DNA from: Chitinophagaceae bacterium
Lineage (GTDB): Bacteria > Bacteroidota > Bacteroidia > Chitinophagales > Chitinophagaceae
Length of the DNA: 64,000 nt
NCBI GenBank assembly: GCA_016702745.1
Contig: JADJDJ010000004.1
Coordinates: 584,804-648,803 of the forward strand
Direction: 5' to 3'
Part shown: positions 1 through 8,871 of the stretch, one piece after another
Numbering within the stretch: position 1 is the first letter of the stretch
How the letters are laid out: each line of letters begins with the position of its first letter
Made by a program: the position numbers and the translations under genes
The notes under the pieces: generated by a model
What the model was told of the DNA's origin: nothing
Databases searched by the model: none
What the model saw: only the letters and a program-made list of their open reading frames with translations

Positions 1-195
1 ATGCTCCGGAAAATAGGTCTCCATGTTCTTCCATAACCTGAAAGAAGAACTACCGGTAAACAGGATAGCGTTTTTCGGCGGCATGGAAATGGAATCCTGT
101 TTTTTAAATGCAGCTATCTCTCCGGCAAAAGGTTGTGCCTGTATGGAGAACATGAAAGAAAACAGGGCAACGAATACCAATAATTTATGCTTCAT
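1..195 (-). CDS. SGNH/GDSL-type hydrolase, N-terminal part (cut by window edge)
   Basis: Sixty-five codons are visible, starting at the ATG complementary to 193-195 and running off the left edge. The product begins with a Sec-type signal peptide (MKHKLLVFVALFSFMFSIQA), followed by ILFTGSSSFRLW, which resembles block I of SGNH/GDSL hydrolases (GDS or GSS with the nucleophile serine). Such enzymes remove acetyl or other ester groups from polysaccharides in the periplasm. It lies 1 nt downstream of the GH43 stop codon and so is the last visible gene of the PUL operon. The family call rests on one block only; the catalytic Asp/His block lies outside the window. Confidence 0.7.
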   Translation of the reverse strand, partial: MKHKLLVFVALFSFMFSIQAQPFAGEIAAFKKQDSISMPPKNAILFTGSSSFRLWKNMETYFPEH

Positions 196-196
196 C

Positions 197-1996
197 TTAA
201 TCCACTTTAAGGGTTGTAAAAGGAGCTGATACGCCGTTCTCATTTACGGCTTCGATGGTAAAGTAATAGGTTTTTTTCAGGTCCATGGCTTTGAACCAAT
301 ATTCATTCATAGTATTATCCATTACCATCAGGCAATTGTATAATTTATCCGGAGCCGTGCCATAATAAATATTATAAGCATAGGCATTATCCACCGGGCT
401 CCAGCGGATCCAGGCACTGCGTTTGTCTTTTTCGGTTCTCAATACCATGAATGTTTTTACCGCTGCCGGCTTTTCGCCATTGCCCTTTCCAAATACCCTT
501 AACCCGCTGATAGCAAATTTGCCGCTTGGCATATGAATATTCTCCAACTTAATATAACGGGCCTGCACCGGCGTGGCCAGCTCCACATATTCATGCGGGA
601 CATCTGTCCGGTTATTGCTTTTATCCGTCAGCAATATCCATTTCTTTCCATCTACTGAATAATAGAGTTTGTACTGATGGTATTGCTCCCCGCCATTGAT
701 CTTGCCCAGGTGCGTACTGCTTACATCCTGATCGGCATAATTGATTTGAATGGCATTCACGCTGGAAAGATCGCCCAGATCCGATTGTATCCATTCTCCC
801 TTATTACCGCTTGCGGCACTCCAATAGGTTTTGATATCCTCATCATTGGCATTACCAGCATTATAAGCACCCAATGTGGACGAAACCTGTACTGGTTTTT
901 TATAATTCAGGAGCATCCAGCCGGTGAAATAACTGGATGGCATCAGTGCCCGGTCATAACCAGGCGCGCGGGTCAGGATTGTTTTTTGCGGGGGCAGGTA
1001 GTGCGGATAATCGCCAAAAGCAGTATTGCACCACATCATATCTTCTTTATCAAATCCTGCTGGCCAGATCCCGATCCTTCTTTCAAAATTATTTTTCACC
1101 GAGAGCATAATGGTGCTTACATGCCAGTAGTCCCCGTTATTATCCGTAAATGTGGCACCATGTCCGGCCCCCCGTGCAAAGCCACCCATCTTTATACTCA
1201 ATGGATCAGATTGCGGAAAAGTTTCAATGCCATCAAACAAGGGCTTTGACCCTACCACCACCCCATCGGCATAACCGCTGAACTCCGTTCCGGGCGCCCC
1301 GTATTGAAAATAATATTTCCCCTTATGCTTTGTCATCCAGGCACCCTCCAGAAAGGGGTCCAGAAAAGTATTGTCCATATGTTCCCCAAAACGCTGCCAC
1401 CCATAGCGCCAGCTTTGCAGGTAATACATGGGCATCCTGGTACCGATCGGCTGAAAGGTTTTACGATCCAGTTCAACTCCATATACGGGATAGGTATTAC
1501 TACTGCCATTGTACATATAAAAGCGACCATCATCATCGGTAAAAAATGCCGGATCCCATCCACCGATATCAAAACTATCTACCAGGGGCTTCCATTCATT
1601 GGCCTTGGGATTGGTGCTCATCCATAAGGTAAACTTGCGGGTATAAGTGGAGCCAAAGACCAGCATGGTGTCTCCCACTATTCCCACCGCCGGTGCACAA
1701 AGCTCATCGTAGGTATTGGTATTCCAGGGACGAAGAAATTTTCTGGATATAAAATTCCATTGGCTCATATCACTGCTCCACCAGTAGCCCCATTGGTTGG
1801 TACTGAATAAATACAAGTCGCCTTTGTAATTAACGATCACCGGATCAGCCGTAGCGCGGTGCCGGCCCCATTCTGAGAAATTGGGAATCGGTGTATAGCC
1901 ATAATCAATATTGATAGGATTGCAATAGGTTTTAGGCTGCGCGATGGCGGCAACGGTTATCCATACTGCTAAGCCGGCTAAAAAAAGTCTTTTCAT
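197..1996 (-). CDS. Secreted GH43-like glycosidase with F5/8-type carbohydrate-binding domain
   Basis: 599 aa with a signal peptide (MKRLFLAGLAVWITVAAIAQ). Residues ~20-350 form a five-bladed propeller of the GH43 type: ATADPVIVNYKGDLYLFST carries the likely catalytic-base Asp and WDPAFFTDDDGRFYMYNG is a second blade typical of the clan. Residues ~370-500 look like a discoidin/F5-8 type C (CBM32-like) module (DEDIKTYWSA, GEWIQSDLG). The last ~90 residues look like a fibronectin type III domain (AWIRWSPVDNAYAYNIYYG). GH43 enzymes usually cleave arabinan, xylan or galactan; the exact specificity cannot be read here. Its start overlaps the upstream gene by 4 nt (ATGA), indicating translational coupling. 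It could instead belong to a neighbouring propeller family such as GH117. Confidence 0.8.
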   Translation of the reverse strand: MKRLFLAGLAVWITVAAIAQPKTYCNPINIDYGYTPIPNFSEWGRHRATADPVIVNYKGDLYLFSTNQWGYWWSSDMSQWNFISRKFLRPWNTNTYDELCAPAVGIVGDTMLVFGSTYTRKFTLWMSTNPKANEWKPLVDSFDIGGWDPAFFTDDDGRFYMYNGSSNTYPVYGVELDRKTFQPIGTRMPMYYLQSWRYGWQRFGEHMDNTFLDPFLEGAWMTKHKGKYYFQYGAPGTEFSGYADGVVVGSKPLFDGIETFPQSDPLSIKMGGFARGAGHGATFTDNNGDYWHVSTIMLSVKNNFERRIGIWPAGFDKEDMMWCNTAFGDYPHYLPPQKTILTRAPGYDRALMPSSYFTGWMLLNYKKPVQVSSTLGAYNAGNANDEDIKTYWSAASGNKGEWIQSDLGDLSSVNAIQINYADQDVSSTHLGKINGGEQYHQYKLYYSVDGKKWILLTDKSNNRTDVPHEYVELATPVQARYIKLENIHMPSGKFAISGLRVFGKGNGEKPAAVKTFMVLRTEKDKRSAWIRWSPVDNAYAYNIYYGTAPDKLYNCLMVMDNTMNEYWFKAMDLKKTYYFTIEAVNENGVSAPFTTLKVD

Positions 1997-2838
1997 TTAT
2001 CTATCCTTATGGTAGCCATTACCGGAAAATGATCAGAAGGGTACTTCATATCATACGAATCGGTAATGGTGATAAATTTGGAAACAGAAATGTCTTTATG
2101 ATGCGAGGTGAAAATATAATCAATACAACCGGAAGGCTTCTCCCCGAACTTAAAACCATTCCATGTATCGGCAGGGCCGTAGGCCAATGCACTCACCTGG
2201 CGGCAGTTCTGCATTTTACTCATCATGTATTGCGCAGGATCCTCTTCGGGTTTTGAATTGAAATCACCGGTGACGAATACCGGATAATGCTTACCGTAAT
2301 TCTTTTCCGCGATTTTCTGAACGATCAGTTTGGCCGATTCCAGTCTGGCCTGTTTTCCCATATGATCAAAATGCGTATTAAAAACCCAGAACAGTTCTTT
2401 TGACTTTTTGCTTTTGAATAATCCATAGGTACAAACCCGGTTCAGGGCAGCATCCCAGCCCTTGGATGGCTGATCGGGAGTAGGAGATAACCAGAAGGTG
2501 GATTGTTCTACCAGCGTGTACAAATCTTTTTTATAAAAAATACAGGAATACTCACCTGCTTCCTTTCCATCATCTCTCCCCACACCGATATAGGCATATC
2601 CCTTGAGGCTGTCATTCAAATACAGTAATTGCCGGTGCAATACTTCCTGTAAGCCCACAAAATCGGGTTCATAATAATTGATCAGTCCGGCTACTTTATC
2701 CTTGCGTACTTCCCACCAGTTTTCTCCATCACTTTTTACATCCAGCCGGATATTATAGGACATCAGTTTCAGGTCGGTCTGTGCAAAGCCGGTCAATGCG
2801 ATACAACAACCATAAAAAGCGATCAGTAGTTTTTTCAT
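1993..2838 (-). CDS. Secreted endonuclease/exonuclease/phosphatase-family protein
   Basis: 281 aa with an N-terminal signal peptide (MKKLLIAFYGCCIALTGFAQ). It shows the ordered metal/phosphate motifs of the EEP superfamily: LMSYNIRLD (Asn), FVGLQEVL (metal-binding Glu), FNTHFDH, FVTGDFNSKP (Asp-Phe-Asn) and the C-terminal YPSDHFPVMA (Ser-Asp-His). The fold covers DNases, inositol phosphatases and sphingomyelinases. A secreted member in a PUL more plausibly hydrolyses a phosphodiester or phosphate substituent on the glycan than DNA, but that is inference. It sits between the GH43 and GH144 genes, overlapping the former by 4 nt and separated from the latter by 4 nt, so it is part of the same transcript. 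Confidence 0.8.
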   Translation of the reverse strand: MKKLLIAFYGCCIALTGFAQTDLKLMSYNIRLDVKSDGENWWEVRKDKVAGLINYYEPDFVGLQEVLHRQLLYLNDSLKGYAYIGVGRDDGKEAGEYSCIFYKKDLYTLVEQSTFWLSPTPDQPSKGWDAALNRVCTYGLFKSKKSKELFWVFNTHFDHMGKQARLESAKLIVQKIAEKNYGKHYPVFVTGDFNSKPEEDPAQYMMSKMQNCRQVSALAYGPADTWNGFKFGEKPSGCIDYIFTSHHKDISVSKFITITDSYDMKYPSDHFPVMATIRIDK

Positions 2839-2842
2839 ACAG

Positions 2843-4216
2843 CTAATTCAGGTGAGGACTGCTGAAGCCCAGTTTTTTCAATCCTGTTTTTATTTCGGGG
2901 CAGCTCATGAATAAATTCCAGAGTAGTCCGGTCCGGTAGTTTTCCATCATCACCACAATGGGACCCTGGTCAATCGCCAGGTAATGCGGCAGGAACCAAT
3001 TCGATTGTTCACTGAAGGCATCATAAAATCCATAAGGACCCCAGCGTTTATCTTTCAGATTACCGTACCAGTGTTTCATGGCCGCCATTGATTCTTTGGG
3101 TGTATAAGGAAATGAAGATAATGCGGCTGTTGGAGAAATCACACCGATATCTCTGTCCATCGTTGGGGCATGACCGGCATACCCGACAGTTGAATAACTG
3201 GAAGTTAATCCCCAATTATCGGGGCCATAGCCTTTGAATTTTTTCGGATTATCCACGCACCACTGGTAATTGATCAGGGCCTGGTTTCGGTTTTCTGCCC
3301 AGTAATCGGCATACTGGTCTTTCAATCCTCTTGGATCCAAACCAAGGTAAGAGTAATGCGCCCAGAATAAGGGCCCTCCATTCCAGGCATCACCCTGGTG
3401 TTTCATTTGTAATTTATAAGGGTAGTTGGCTGCAATGCCATCGGGCTTATTGACATCTTTGATTTTGCCATTATCGGCCCAACCTTCATGATAGACTGCA
3501 GCGGGTACGCCATGCGTGGGAGAAGAAGCAGCAAGTACATACATGATCAAACATTCATTGTATCCGCGTACAGGAAAATTCATTTCCCATCCGTACTCTG
3601 GACTCCAATGCCAGTACAATACATTTTTCCCGTTGCGGTACCAGTTAAAGTCCACTTCTTTCCATAATTGATCAGCCCGGCCCGCCAATGCCTTTTCTTC
3701 AGTGCTGCCGTTTTGAAAATATTGCCGGACGCAAAGCAGTCCCTGGATCATGTAGGAAGTTTCTACCAGGTCGCCCCCATTATCTTTTCTTCCAAAGGGT
3801 TTTACTTTCCCGGTTTCGCCGTTCCACCAATGAGGCCAGGCTCCATGAAAGCGATCTGCGGTTTCCAGGAAATGAACGATTTTTTCCAGTTGTTTTCTGC
3901 CAGCTTCTCTGGTAACAAATCCGCGTTCAATAGCTACGAGGATGGCCATTACCCCAAAGCCTGCTCCTCCGCTGGTCACCACATTTTTATCGTTTGCGGG
4001 GTAATTTCCGTCCACATGAAATCGTTCACGACCTAAACCACTGACTGGTTCGGCTCCATCCCAGAAGTATTGAAAACTTTGTTGTTGCACTAAACGAAAC
4101 AGTGCACTGTCTTCTGCAGTAATTTTTACAGGATCCTGTGCTGCCATTTGTCTGTTTCCATTGCAGGCAATTATACCGGCCAGCAACAAGAGTATTAAGC
4201 CCTTTTTAACCATCAT
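2843..4216 (-). CDS. Lipoprotein of the glucoamylase-like family (GH144, endo-beta-1,2-glucanase type), copy 2
   Basis: About 457 aa from the chosen ATG at 4216-4214 (an adjacent ATG at 4213 is equally possible). Starting here gives a clean lipoprotein signal, MVKKGLILLLLAGIIAC. A longer frame from 4255 would overlap the upstream gene by 32 nt and spoil the signal. The body matches PF10091, used for GH144: FQYFWDGAEPVSGLGRERF, VTSGGAGFGVMAILVAIERGF, GGDLVETSYMIQGLL, GYNECLIMYVLAASSPTHG, GGPLFWAHYSYLGLDPRGL and SPTAALSSFPYTPKES. Characterised GH144 enzymes, including one from Chitinophaga pinensis, are endo-beta-1,2-glucanases. It is a tandem paralogue of the next gene; the shared motifs run through the full catalytic domain. 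Confidence 0.85.
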   Translation of the reverse strand: MMVKKGLILLLLAGIIACNGNRQMAAQDPVKITAEDSALFRLVQQQSFQYFWDGAEPVSGLGRERFHVDGNYPANDKNVVTSGGAGFGVMAILVAIERGFVTREAGRKQLEKIVHFLETADRFHGAWPHWWNGETGKVKPFGRKDNGGDLVETSYMIQGLLCVRQYFQNGSTEEKALAGRADQLWKEVDFNWYRNGKNVLYWHWSPEYGWEMNFPVRGYNECLIMYVLAASSPTHGVPAAVYHEGWADNGKIKDVNKPDGIAANYPYKLQMKHQGDAWNGGPLFWAHYSYLGLDPRGLKDQYADYWAENRNQALINYQWCVDNPKKFKGYGPDNWGLTSSYSTVGYAGHAPTMDRDIGVISPTAALSSFPYTPKESMAAMKHWYGNLKDKRWGPYGFYDAFSEQSNWFLPHYLAIDQGPIVVMMENYRTGLLWNLFMSCPEIKTGLKKLGFSSPHLN

Positions 4217-4223
4217 CAGCGAT

Positions 4224-5912
4224 TTATAAATACGGTGCTGTAAAGCCCAGCACATTTTTCATTCCATTTTTTATTTCCGGGCAACTGGTCAGCAGATTCC
4301 AGATCAGTCCGCTCCGGTAATTTTCAATCATTACAATAATGGGACCCTGGTCAATGGCCAGGTGAGAGCCGGCAAACCACAATTCCTGCAGGGAAAATGC
4401 ATCGGTGAACCCATACTGACTCCAGATTTTATCTCCCAACTTATAATAAAAGAAACGGAGGGCATTCATACTTTCAGTGGGTGTGTAGGGAAAAGAGGAA
4501 AGCGCTGCCGTTGGGGAAATCACACCCTGATCATTATTCGGTTCGTTAGCGTTATAACCGGAAGGAACATCACTGGCCGTTAATCCCCAGCAGGAACTGC
4601 TGTATCCGAAATATCCTCTGGGATTGGCCCGGCAATATTCGTAATTGATTTTAGTATGATTGGTTACCTGTGTCTGGTAATTTGCATACAGATCGCTCAG
4701 CCCAATCGGATTGATTCCCATAAAAGAATAATGGGCAAAAAACAAAGGTCCACCATTCGCTGAACCTAACGGTAATGGATATCCGAAATAGGTATTTCCG
4801 TTCTGCATGGCCCCGTTGCGGGCAAATCCATCCCGGTAAACGGCCTGCGGTATACCAAAGCTGGTGGAAGAAGCCGCCATGATATAAGTGATCAGGCATT
4901 CGTTCCAGCCCTGAATTTTGTGATTCATGTCCCAGTTGTTCACGGGGCTCCAGTGCCAGTACAACACATTTTCATTACTCTTGCGGAACCAGCTCCATTC
5001 CACTCCGTTCCAGATCGTATTAATATCATTGCGCAGAGTGGTTTCTGCCACATCGGCCCCATTGAAGTATTGTCTTGCCGTGAGCAAACCCGCAACCAGG
5101 TAAGAAGTTTCTACCAGGTCGGCACCATCATCTTTACTGCTGAATGGAATCACGACACCCGTGGTTCCATTGAGCCAGTGCGGAAAAGCACCATGAAATT
5201 TCTGGGCGGTATTTTTTAAGAAGCCAACGATGGTCTGCATTCTGGTTAAACCCGCAGCCCTTGTGATAAATCCACGACTGATCGCAACGGGTATGGACAT
5301 GATTCCAAAACCAGATCCGCCCGAAGTAACCGTTTCTGCTCCTGCATTACTTCTTTCTCTTGCCAGTCCGCTTACCGGATGACCATAGTCCCAGAAGTAT
5401 TTAAAGGTTTGTTGCTGTACCAGGTCCAGCAAGGCATTGTCACTGACTACAGGAAATTTATCAGTTGAATCTATTTGCGTAATAAATGTATAGGAAGAAG
5501 AAAGCACCAGTGCCCCACCTTTTACTGTTTTTACACTATTACCGGTTGCGGCCACATATCGGGTCAGGTATTTCAAAGGGGCCAAGGGCCGGATCGCAAC
5601 AGTGCTGTCACCATTTTCATAAGCCAGGTCAACAGGTACAATTGAAGAGCCATTTTCTTTTATTGAAACCGAAGCACCTACTGTTGCACGATCCACTGCA
5701 TTATTAAAACTGAGCCTGAATATAACACCCGGTTTGATATTGTAATTGCTGCTGACCGCCAATGCCGCTGTATTATCCAGTTTTGCACTCACCAAAACCA
5801 ATCCGGTAGGCGGCCCGGGTACCGGAGCAGGAGGTCTGTCTTTTTTACCACAACCGGCTGTAGCTAACAAAAGACTCAATACTACGCTATATGAAATAAA
5901 GTGTGTACGCAT
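4224..5912 (-). CDS. Lipoprotein GH144-type glucanase with N-terminal Ig-like domain, copy 1
   Basis: 562 aa. The signal MRTHFISYSVVLSLLLATAGC ends in a lipobox, so a surface or periplasmic lipoprotein is expected. Residues ~35-150 form an Ig-like (Big_5 type) domain with alternating strands (FRLSFNNAVDRATVGASVSI, LTRYVAATGNSVKT). Residues ~160-560 are the PF10091/GH144 catalytic domain: FKYFWDYGHPVSGLARERS, VTSGGSGFGIMSIPVAISRGF, DGADLVETSYLVAGLL, GWNECLITYIMAASS and SPTAALSSFPYTPTES. It is predicted to cut beta-1,2-glucan internally. It lies directly downstream of a GH30 gene (8 nt gap) and 7 nt before its paralogue. The added Ig-like domain is the main difference between the two copies and may act as a spacer from the membrane. 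Confidence 0.87.
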   Translation of the reverse strand: MRTHFISYSVVLSLLLATAGCGKKDRPPAPVPGPPTGLVLVSAKLDNTAALAVSSNYNIKPGVIFRLSFNNAVDRATVGASVSIKENGSSIVPVDLAYENGDSTVAIRPLAPLKYLTRYVAATGNSVKTVKGGALVLSSSYTFITQIDSTDKFPVVSDNALLDLVQQQTFKYFWDYGHPVSGLARERSNAGAETVTSGGSGFGIMSIPVAISRGFITRAAGLTRMQTIVGFLKNTAQKFHGAFPHWLNGTTGVVIPFSSKDDGADLVETSYLVAGLLTARQYFNGADVAETTLRNDINTIWNGVEWSWFRKSNENVLYWHWSPVNNWDMNHKIQGWNECLITYIMAASSTSFGIPQAVYRDGFARNGAMQNGNTYFGYPLPLGSANGGPLFFAHYSFMGINPIGLSDLYANYQTQVTNHTKINYEYCRANPRGYFGYSSSCWGLTASDVPSGYNANEPNNDQGVISPTAALSSFPYTPTESMNALRFFYYKLGDKIWSQYGFTDAFSLQELWFAGSHLAIDQGPIIVMIENYRSGLIWNLLTSCPEIKNGMKNVLGFTAPYL

Positions 5913-5920
5913 TTCTTGTT

Positions 5921-7390
5921 TTAAAATACCAGGGTGGCGATAGAATGTGGCATTGCATTGATCTCAGCAGCTTTTCCGTTGATCCATAAATAATATGGAG
6001 TAGCTGCATTTCCCTGGTTCATCACGACCACCACGGTTTTTCCATCTTCATTCCGGAAAGCTGTGGTGAGCAACTGGCTGCGACTGGCAGTAGCGGCAAT
6101 CCTCTTCGCACCCGGCTGGATGAATTTTGAAAAATGTCCGAGATAATAATACGCATTCGTATAGATCAGTTGTCCTGTTTTGGTATCCCCATGCACCGGA
6201 GCGAAACAAAAATTCTGTACATGGTTCGGGCCTCCGGTTTCATCGAGCAGGATATTCCAGTCTGTAAAACCTACCATTCCGTTATTATAATCATTGATCA
6301 GACTACGCCCATATTCTTCTCCCAAAGACCAGGCATTGTAACGGGAAGCATTGAAGCTTTCAGCACATCCTTCTGTAAAGAAAATATGTTTATCAGGAAA
6401 TGATTCATAAACCCTGCGCAGGTTTTCATACATCGGTGTTCCCCCACTCCAGTCTTCATACCAGTGGAAGCCAAGTCCCCATATATACTTTGCCGCTTCC
6501 GGATCATTGAAATAGGTTTGCGCCCGTTGGTAAATCAGGTCGCGGTTATGATCCCATACAATGATTTTCTTATCCTTCAGCCCTTCTTTTTGCATGGTGG
6601 GGCCCAGTGCATTTTTCAAAAAATCCCTCTCTTCTTCCGCTGTGTAGATACAGCTTTCCCAGCGCTGTTTGGCCATGGGTTCATTCTGTACTGATATTCC
6701 CCATACCGGCACTCCTTCCTTTTCATACTCTTTGATAAACCTGCTGTAGTAAAGGGCCCAGCTGTTATAAAACTCCGTCTTTAGCTTTCCACCCTGTAAC
6801 ATATCATTGTTATCCTTCATCCAGGCCGGCGGGCTCCAGGGACTGGCGAAAAGATTCAGCTGACCACCGGCGGCCTGCATGGCTTCCTTGATAAAGGGTA
6901 GTTTGTATTTTTTATCGTGTTCAATATTGAAGCTTTGTAAACTTGTATCCCCATCCTTTACATACGTGTACATATCACTGCTGAAATCGCAGCTATTGAT
7001 ATTGGTTCGGGCAACCGTATAACCAATCCCGTTTGTTTTATCGAAATAGGCTTTGAGTAATTCCTGTTGCTTTTCCTTCGGCAGCTTATAAAATGTTTCT
7101 GCGGACGCATCAGTCATCGCCGCACCCATTCCGAAATAGGTTTGAAAGGTTTTACCCGGATCCACAAATACGCAAACCTGTGTTTCGAGAGGCTGTCCCA
7201 TTTCTTTAAACTCCACCGTATCGGTCAGGCTCAGCCGGTAAGCCGAGCTGTCGGCTGTACTGTAGACCAGCACTTTTTTACCATCTGTTGAAAATGCGGA
7301 TGGAGCATCAGCAGAACCGGATGCTTTTTCTTTTTTAGCCGTGCAGGACAGCATAAATATTGCTGTCAGATAAATGCAAGTTCTTTTCAT
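5921..7390 (-). CDS. Lipoprotein GH30 glycoside hydrolase, copy 2
   Basis: 489 aa with a lipoprotein-like start (MKRTCIYLTAIFMLSC). GH30 signatures are plain: YFGMGAAMTDASAETFYKL, TVARTNINSCDFS, FASPWSPPAWMKDN, then the acid/base in SVQNEP (Glu ~237) and the nucleophile in IFFTEG (Glu ~340), followed by the small C-terminal beta-domain. GH30 includes beta-1,6-glucanases, beta-glucosidases and glucuronoxylanases. The GMGAAMTDASAE and TRTNI-like blocks resemble the glucosylceramidase/beta-1,6-glucanase branch (inference). It lies between the second GH30 and the GH144 pair, 8 nt from the latter. Confidence 0.9.
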   Translation of the reverse strand: MKRTCIYLTAIFMLSCTAKKEKASGSADAPSAFSTDGKKVLVYSTADSSAYRLSLTDTVEFKEMGQPLETQVCVFVDPGKTFQTYFGMGAAMTDASAETFYKLPKEKQQELLKAYFDKTNGIGYTVARTNINSCDFSSDMYTYVKDGDTSLQSFNIEHDKKYKLPFIKEAMQAAGGQLNLFASPWSPPAWMKDNNDMLQGGKLKTEFYNSWALYYSRFIKEYEKEGVPVWGISVQNEPMAKQRWESCIYTAEEERDFLKNALGPTMQKEGLKDKKIIVWDHNRDLIYQRAQTYFNDPEAAKYIWGLGFHWYEDWSGGTPMYENLRRVYESFPDKHIFFTEGCAESFNASRYNAWSLGEEYGRSLINDYNNGMVGFTDWNILLDETGGPNHVQNFCFAPVHGDTKTGQLIYTNAYYYLGHFSKFIQPGAKRIAATASRSQLLTTAFRNEDGKTVVVVMNQGNAATPYYLWINGKAAEINAMPHSIATLVF

Positions 7391-7406
7391 AAATGTTATT
7401 TATTTC

Positions 7407-8858
7407 TTACCAGGTAAATGTGGCAGCGGCCCCGGAAGGCAATGATACAAATGCCCATTTACCCTTGTACTTAATATTAAAACCCTGTGCGCCACCTTCA
7501 TTCACTACCAGTAATACTTTTTTGCCCGCGGGCGTTTTGAAAGCCACGGTGGCTAAACCCGCCGCTTCGGTGCTGGCAATTCTGACTGAACCTGCCGGCA
7601 CAAATCTGGAGGCATGGGCGATGATATAATAACCCACATTCCTGCTGAAATTGGAACCGCTGATGGTGATGGCTCCCTTGCACTCGGTACAGCCTCCCGG
7701 TGTATGCGGCCCGTAAGAGGGATCATTGGCCAGGTTCCATTCCAGTGCAATCCGGCTCCAGTTGCGCATTGAACCCACTACTACATTTTTCAGGTGCCAT
7801 TTGAGATCACCATCAAAACTACCGTTGGCTCCGGTCCATTGTTCTGTAAAATAAAGATTGCGGTCAGGATGTGCATTATGCACCGTTGACAGAGCACTGA
7901 TATCACCCGCATACAAATGAAATGCAGCGCCATCCACATAATTTTTTGCAGCAGGATCATTCATCACCGTGATCGGATAATTGGGATTATCACAGTTATG
8001 ATCCCAGGCAATAATTTTTGTACTGATCCCTGCTGTTTGAAAGGCAGGTCCAAGATGATTCTTGATAAAATTCGTTTGTTCTGCAGCGTTCATCAGCATA
8101 CTTGGATTATTACCTCCGTGTTCGGGTTCATTCTGAATGGTGATGGCATGGATCGGAATACTTCTTGCCTGCATCTGCTGAATATATTTCACCAGGTATT
8201 GTGCATACACTCCATAGTACTGCGTTTGTAAACTACCGCCAACACTGCTGCCATTGGTCTTCATCCAAACCGGCGGACTCCAGGGAGAACCCATGATTTT
8301 GATAGATGGATTAATGGTGAGTATCTGTTGCAGGACCGGCACCAGATCAGTAAGATCCTGCGATAAACTGAAATTGGTCAGGCTGGGATCTGTTTGTCCG
8401 GTGGGCATATCATTATAACTGAATACAGCCGGACTGAGATCGGAAGCCCCGATACTGACCCTGAGATAACTTATTCCAATGGAGTTTGCACCCGAACCAA
8501 ATAATTCGTTGAGGAGGTTGGCTTTTTCTGTGGCACCCATGCGGTTGATCAGGTAGGCGCTGCTGCCTGTTAATGTAAATCCAAAACCATCAATGGATTG
8601 ATAGCTGGTGGAAGAGTCCACATCGATATTGGTAAATACGTTGGGCGTAGTGCCAAATGAAAGGATGGTTGTTTGCTTTTGTAATAAGGCAGACTGATCC
8701 CCCTTGGTCAGCCACATCTCCACATCATTGGTGGCGGGTGGAGGGTTGGGTGTGGGTGAAGGACCGGGCTCGCTTTTTTTAGAACAATCACCAGCTGTTA
8801 GTACCGTAAACAATACGGTCAGTAAAATAAAAAGTCTGTTCAGTCGCATCATGTTCAA
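7407..8858 (-). CDS. Lipoprotein GH30 glycoside hydrolase, copy 1
   Basis: 483 aa. The N-terminus is hydrophobic and ends in a cysteine followed by a Ser/Pro-rich linker (TAGDCSKKSEPGPSPTPNPP), typical of Bacteroidota surface lipoproteins, although the residue before Cys is Asp rather than the usual Gly/Ala. GH30 motifs: SIDGFGFTLTGSSAYLI, IMGSPWSPPVWMKTNG, acid/base ITIQNEPEHGG (Glu ~244) and nucleophile LYFTEQW (Glu ~339). It is a divergent paralogue of the next gene, so the pair may split chain cleavage and oligosaccharide trimming. Spacing to that gene is 16 nt. It follows the FG-GAP lipoprotein by 13 nt. Confidence 0.9.
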   Translation of the reverse strand: MNMMRLNRLFILLTVLFTVLTAGDCSKKSEPGPSPTPNPPPATNDVEMWLTKGDQSALLQKQTTILSFGTTPNVFTNIDVDSSTSYQSIDGFGFTLTGSSAYLINRMGATEKANLLNELFGSGANSIGISYLRVSIGASDLSPAVFSYNDMPTGQTDPSLTNFSLSQDLTDLVPVLQQILTINPSIKIMGSPWSPPVWMKTNGSSVGGSLQTQYYGVYAQYLVKYIQQMQARSIPIHAITIQNEPEHGGNNPSMLMNAAEQTNFIKNHLGPAFQTAGISTKIIAWDHNCDNPNYPITVMNDPAAKNYVDGAAFHLYAGDISALSTVHNAHPDRNLYFTEQWTGANGSFDGDLKWHLKNVVVGSMRNWSRIALEWNLANDPSYGPHTPGGCTECKGAITISGSNFSRNVGYYIIAHASRFVPAGSVRIASTEAAGLATVAFKTPAGKKVLLVVNEGGAQGFNIKYKGKWAFVSLPSGAAATFTW

Positions 8859-8871
8859 TGATTCAGATTTT

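Noticed and set aside
677..1249. 190-codon open frame on the plus strand inside the GH43 gene
   Set aside because: It is the opposite strand of a well-supported gene, with no recognisable protein pattern.
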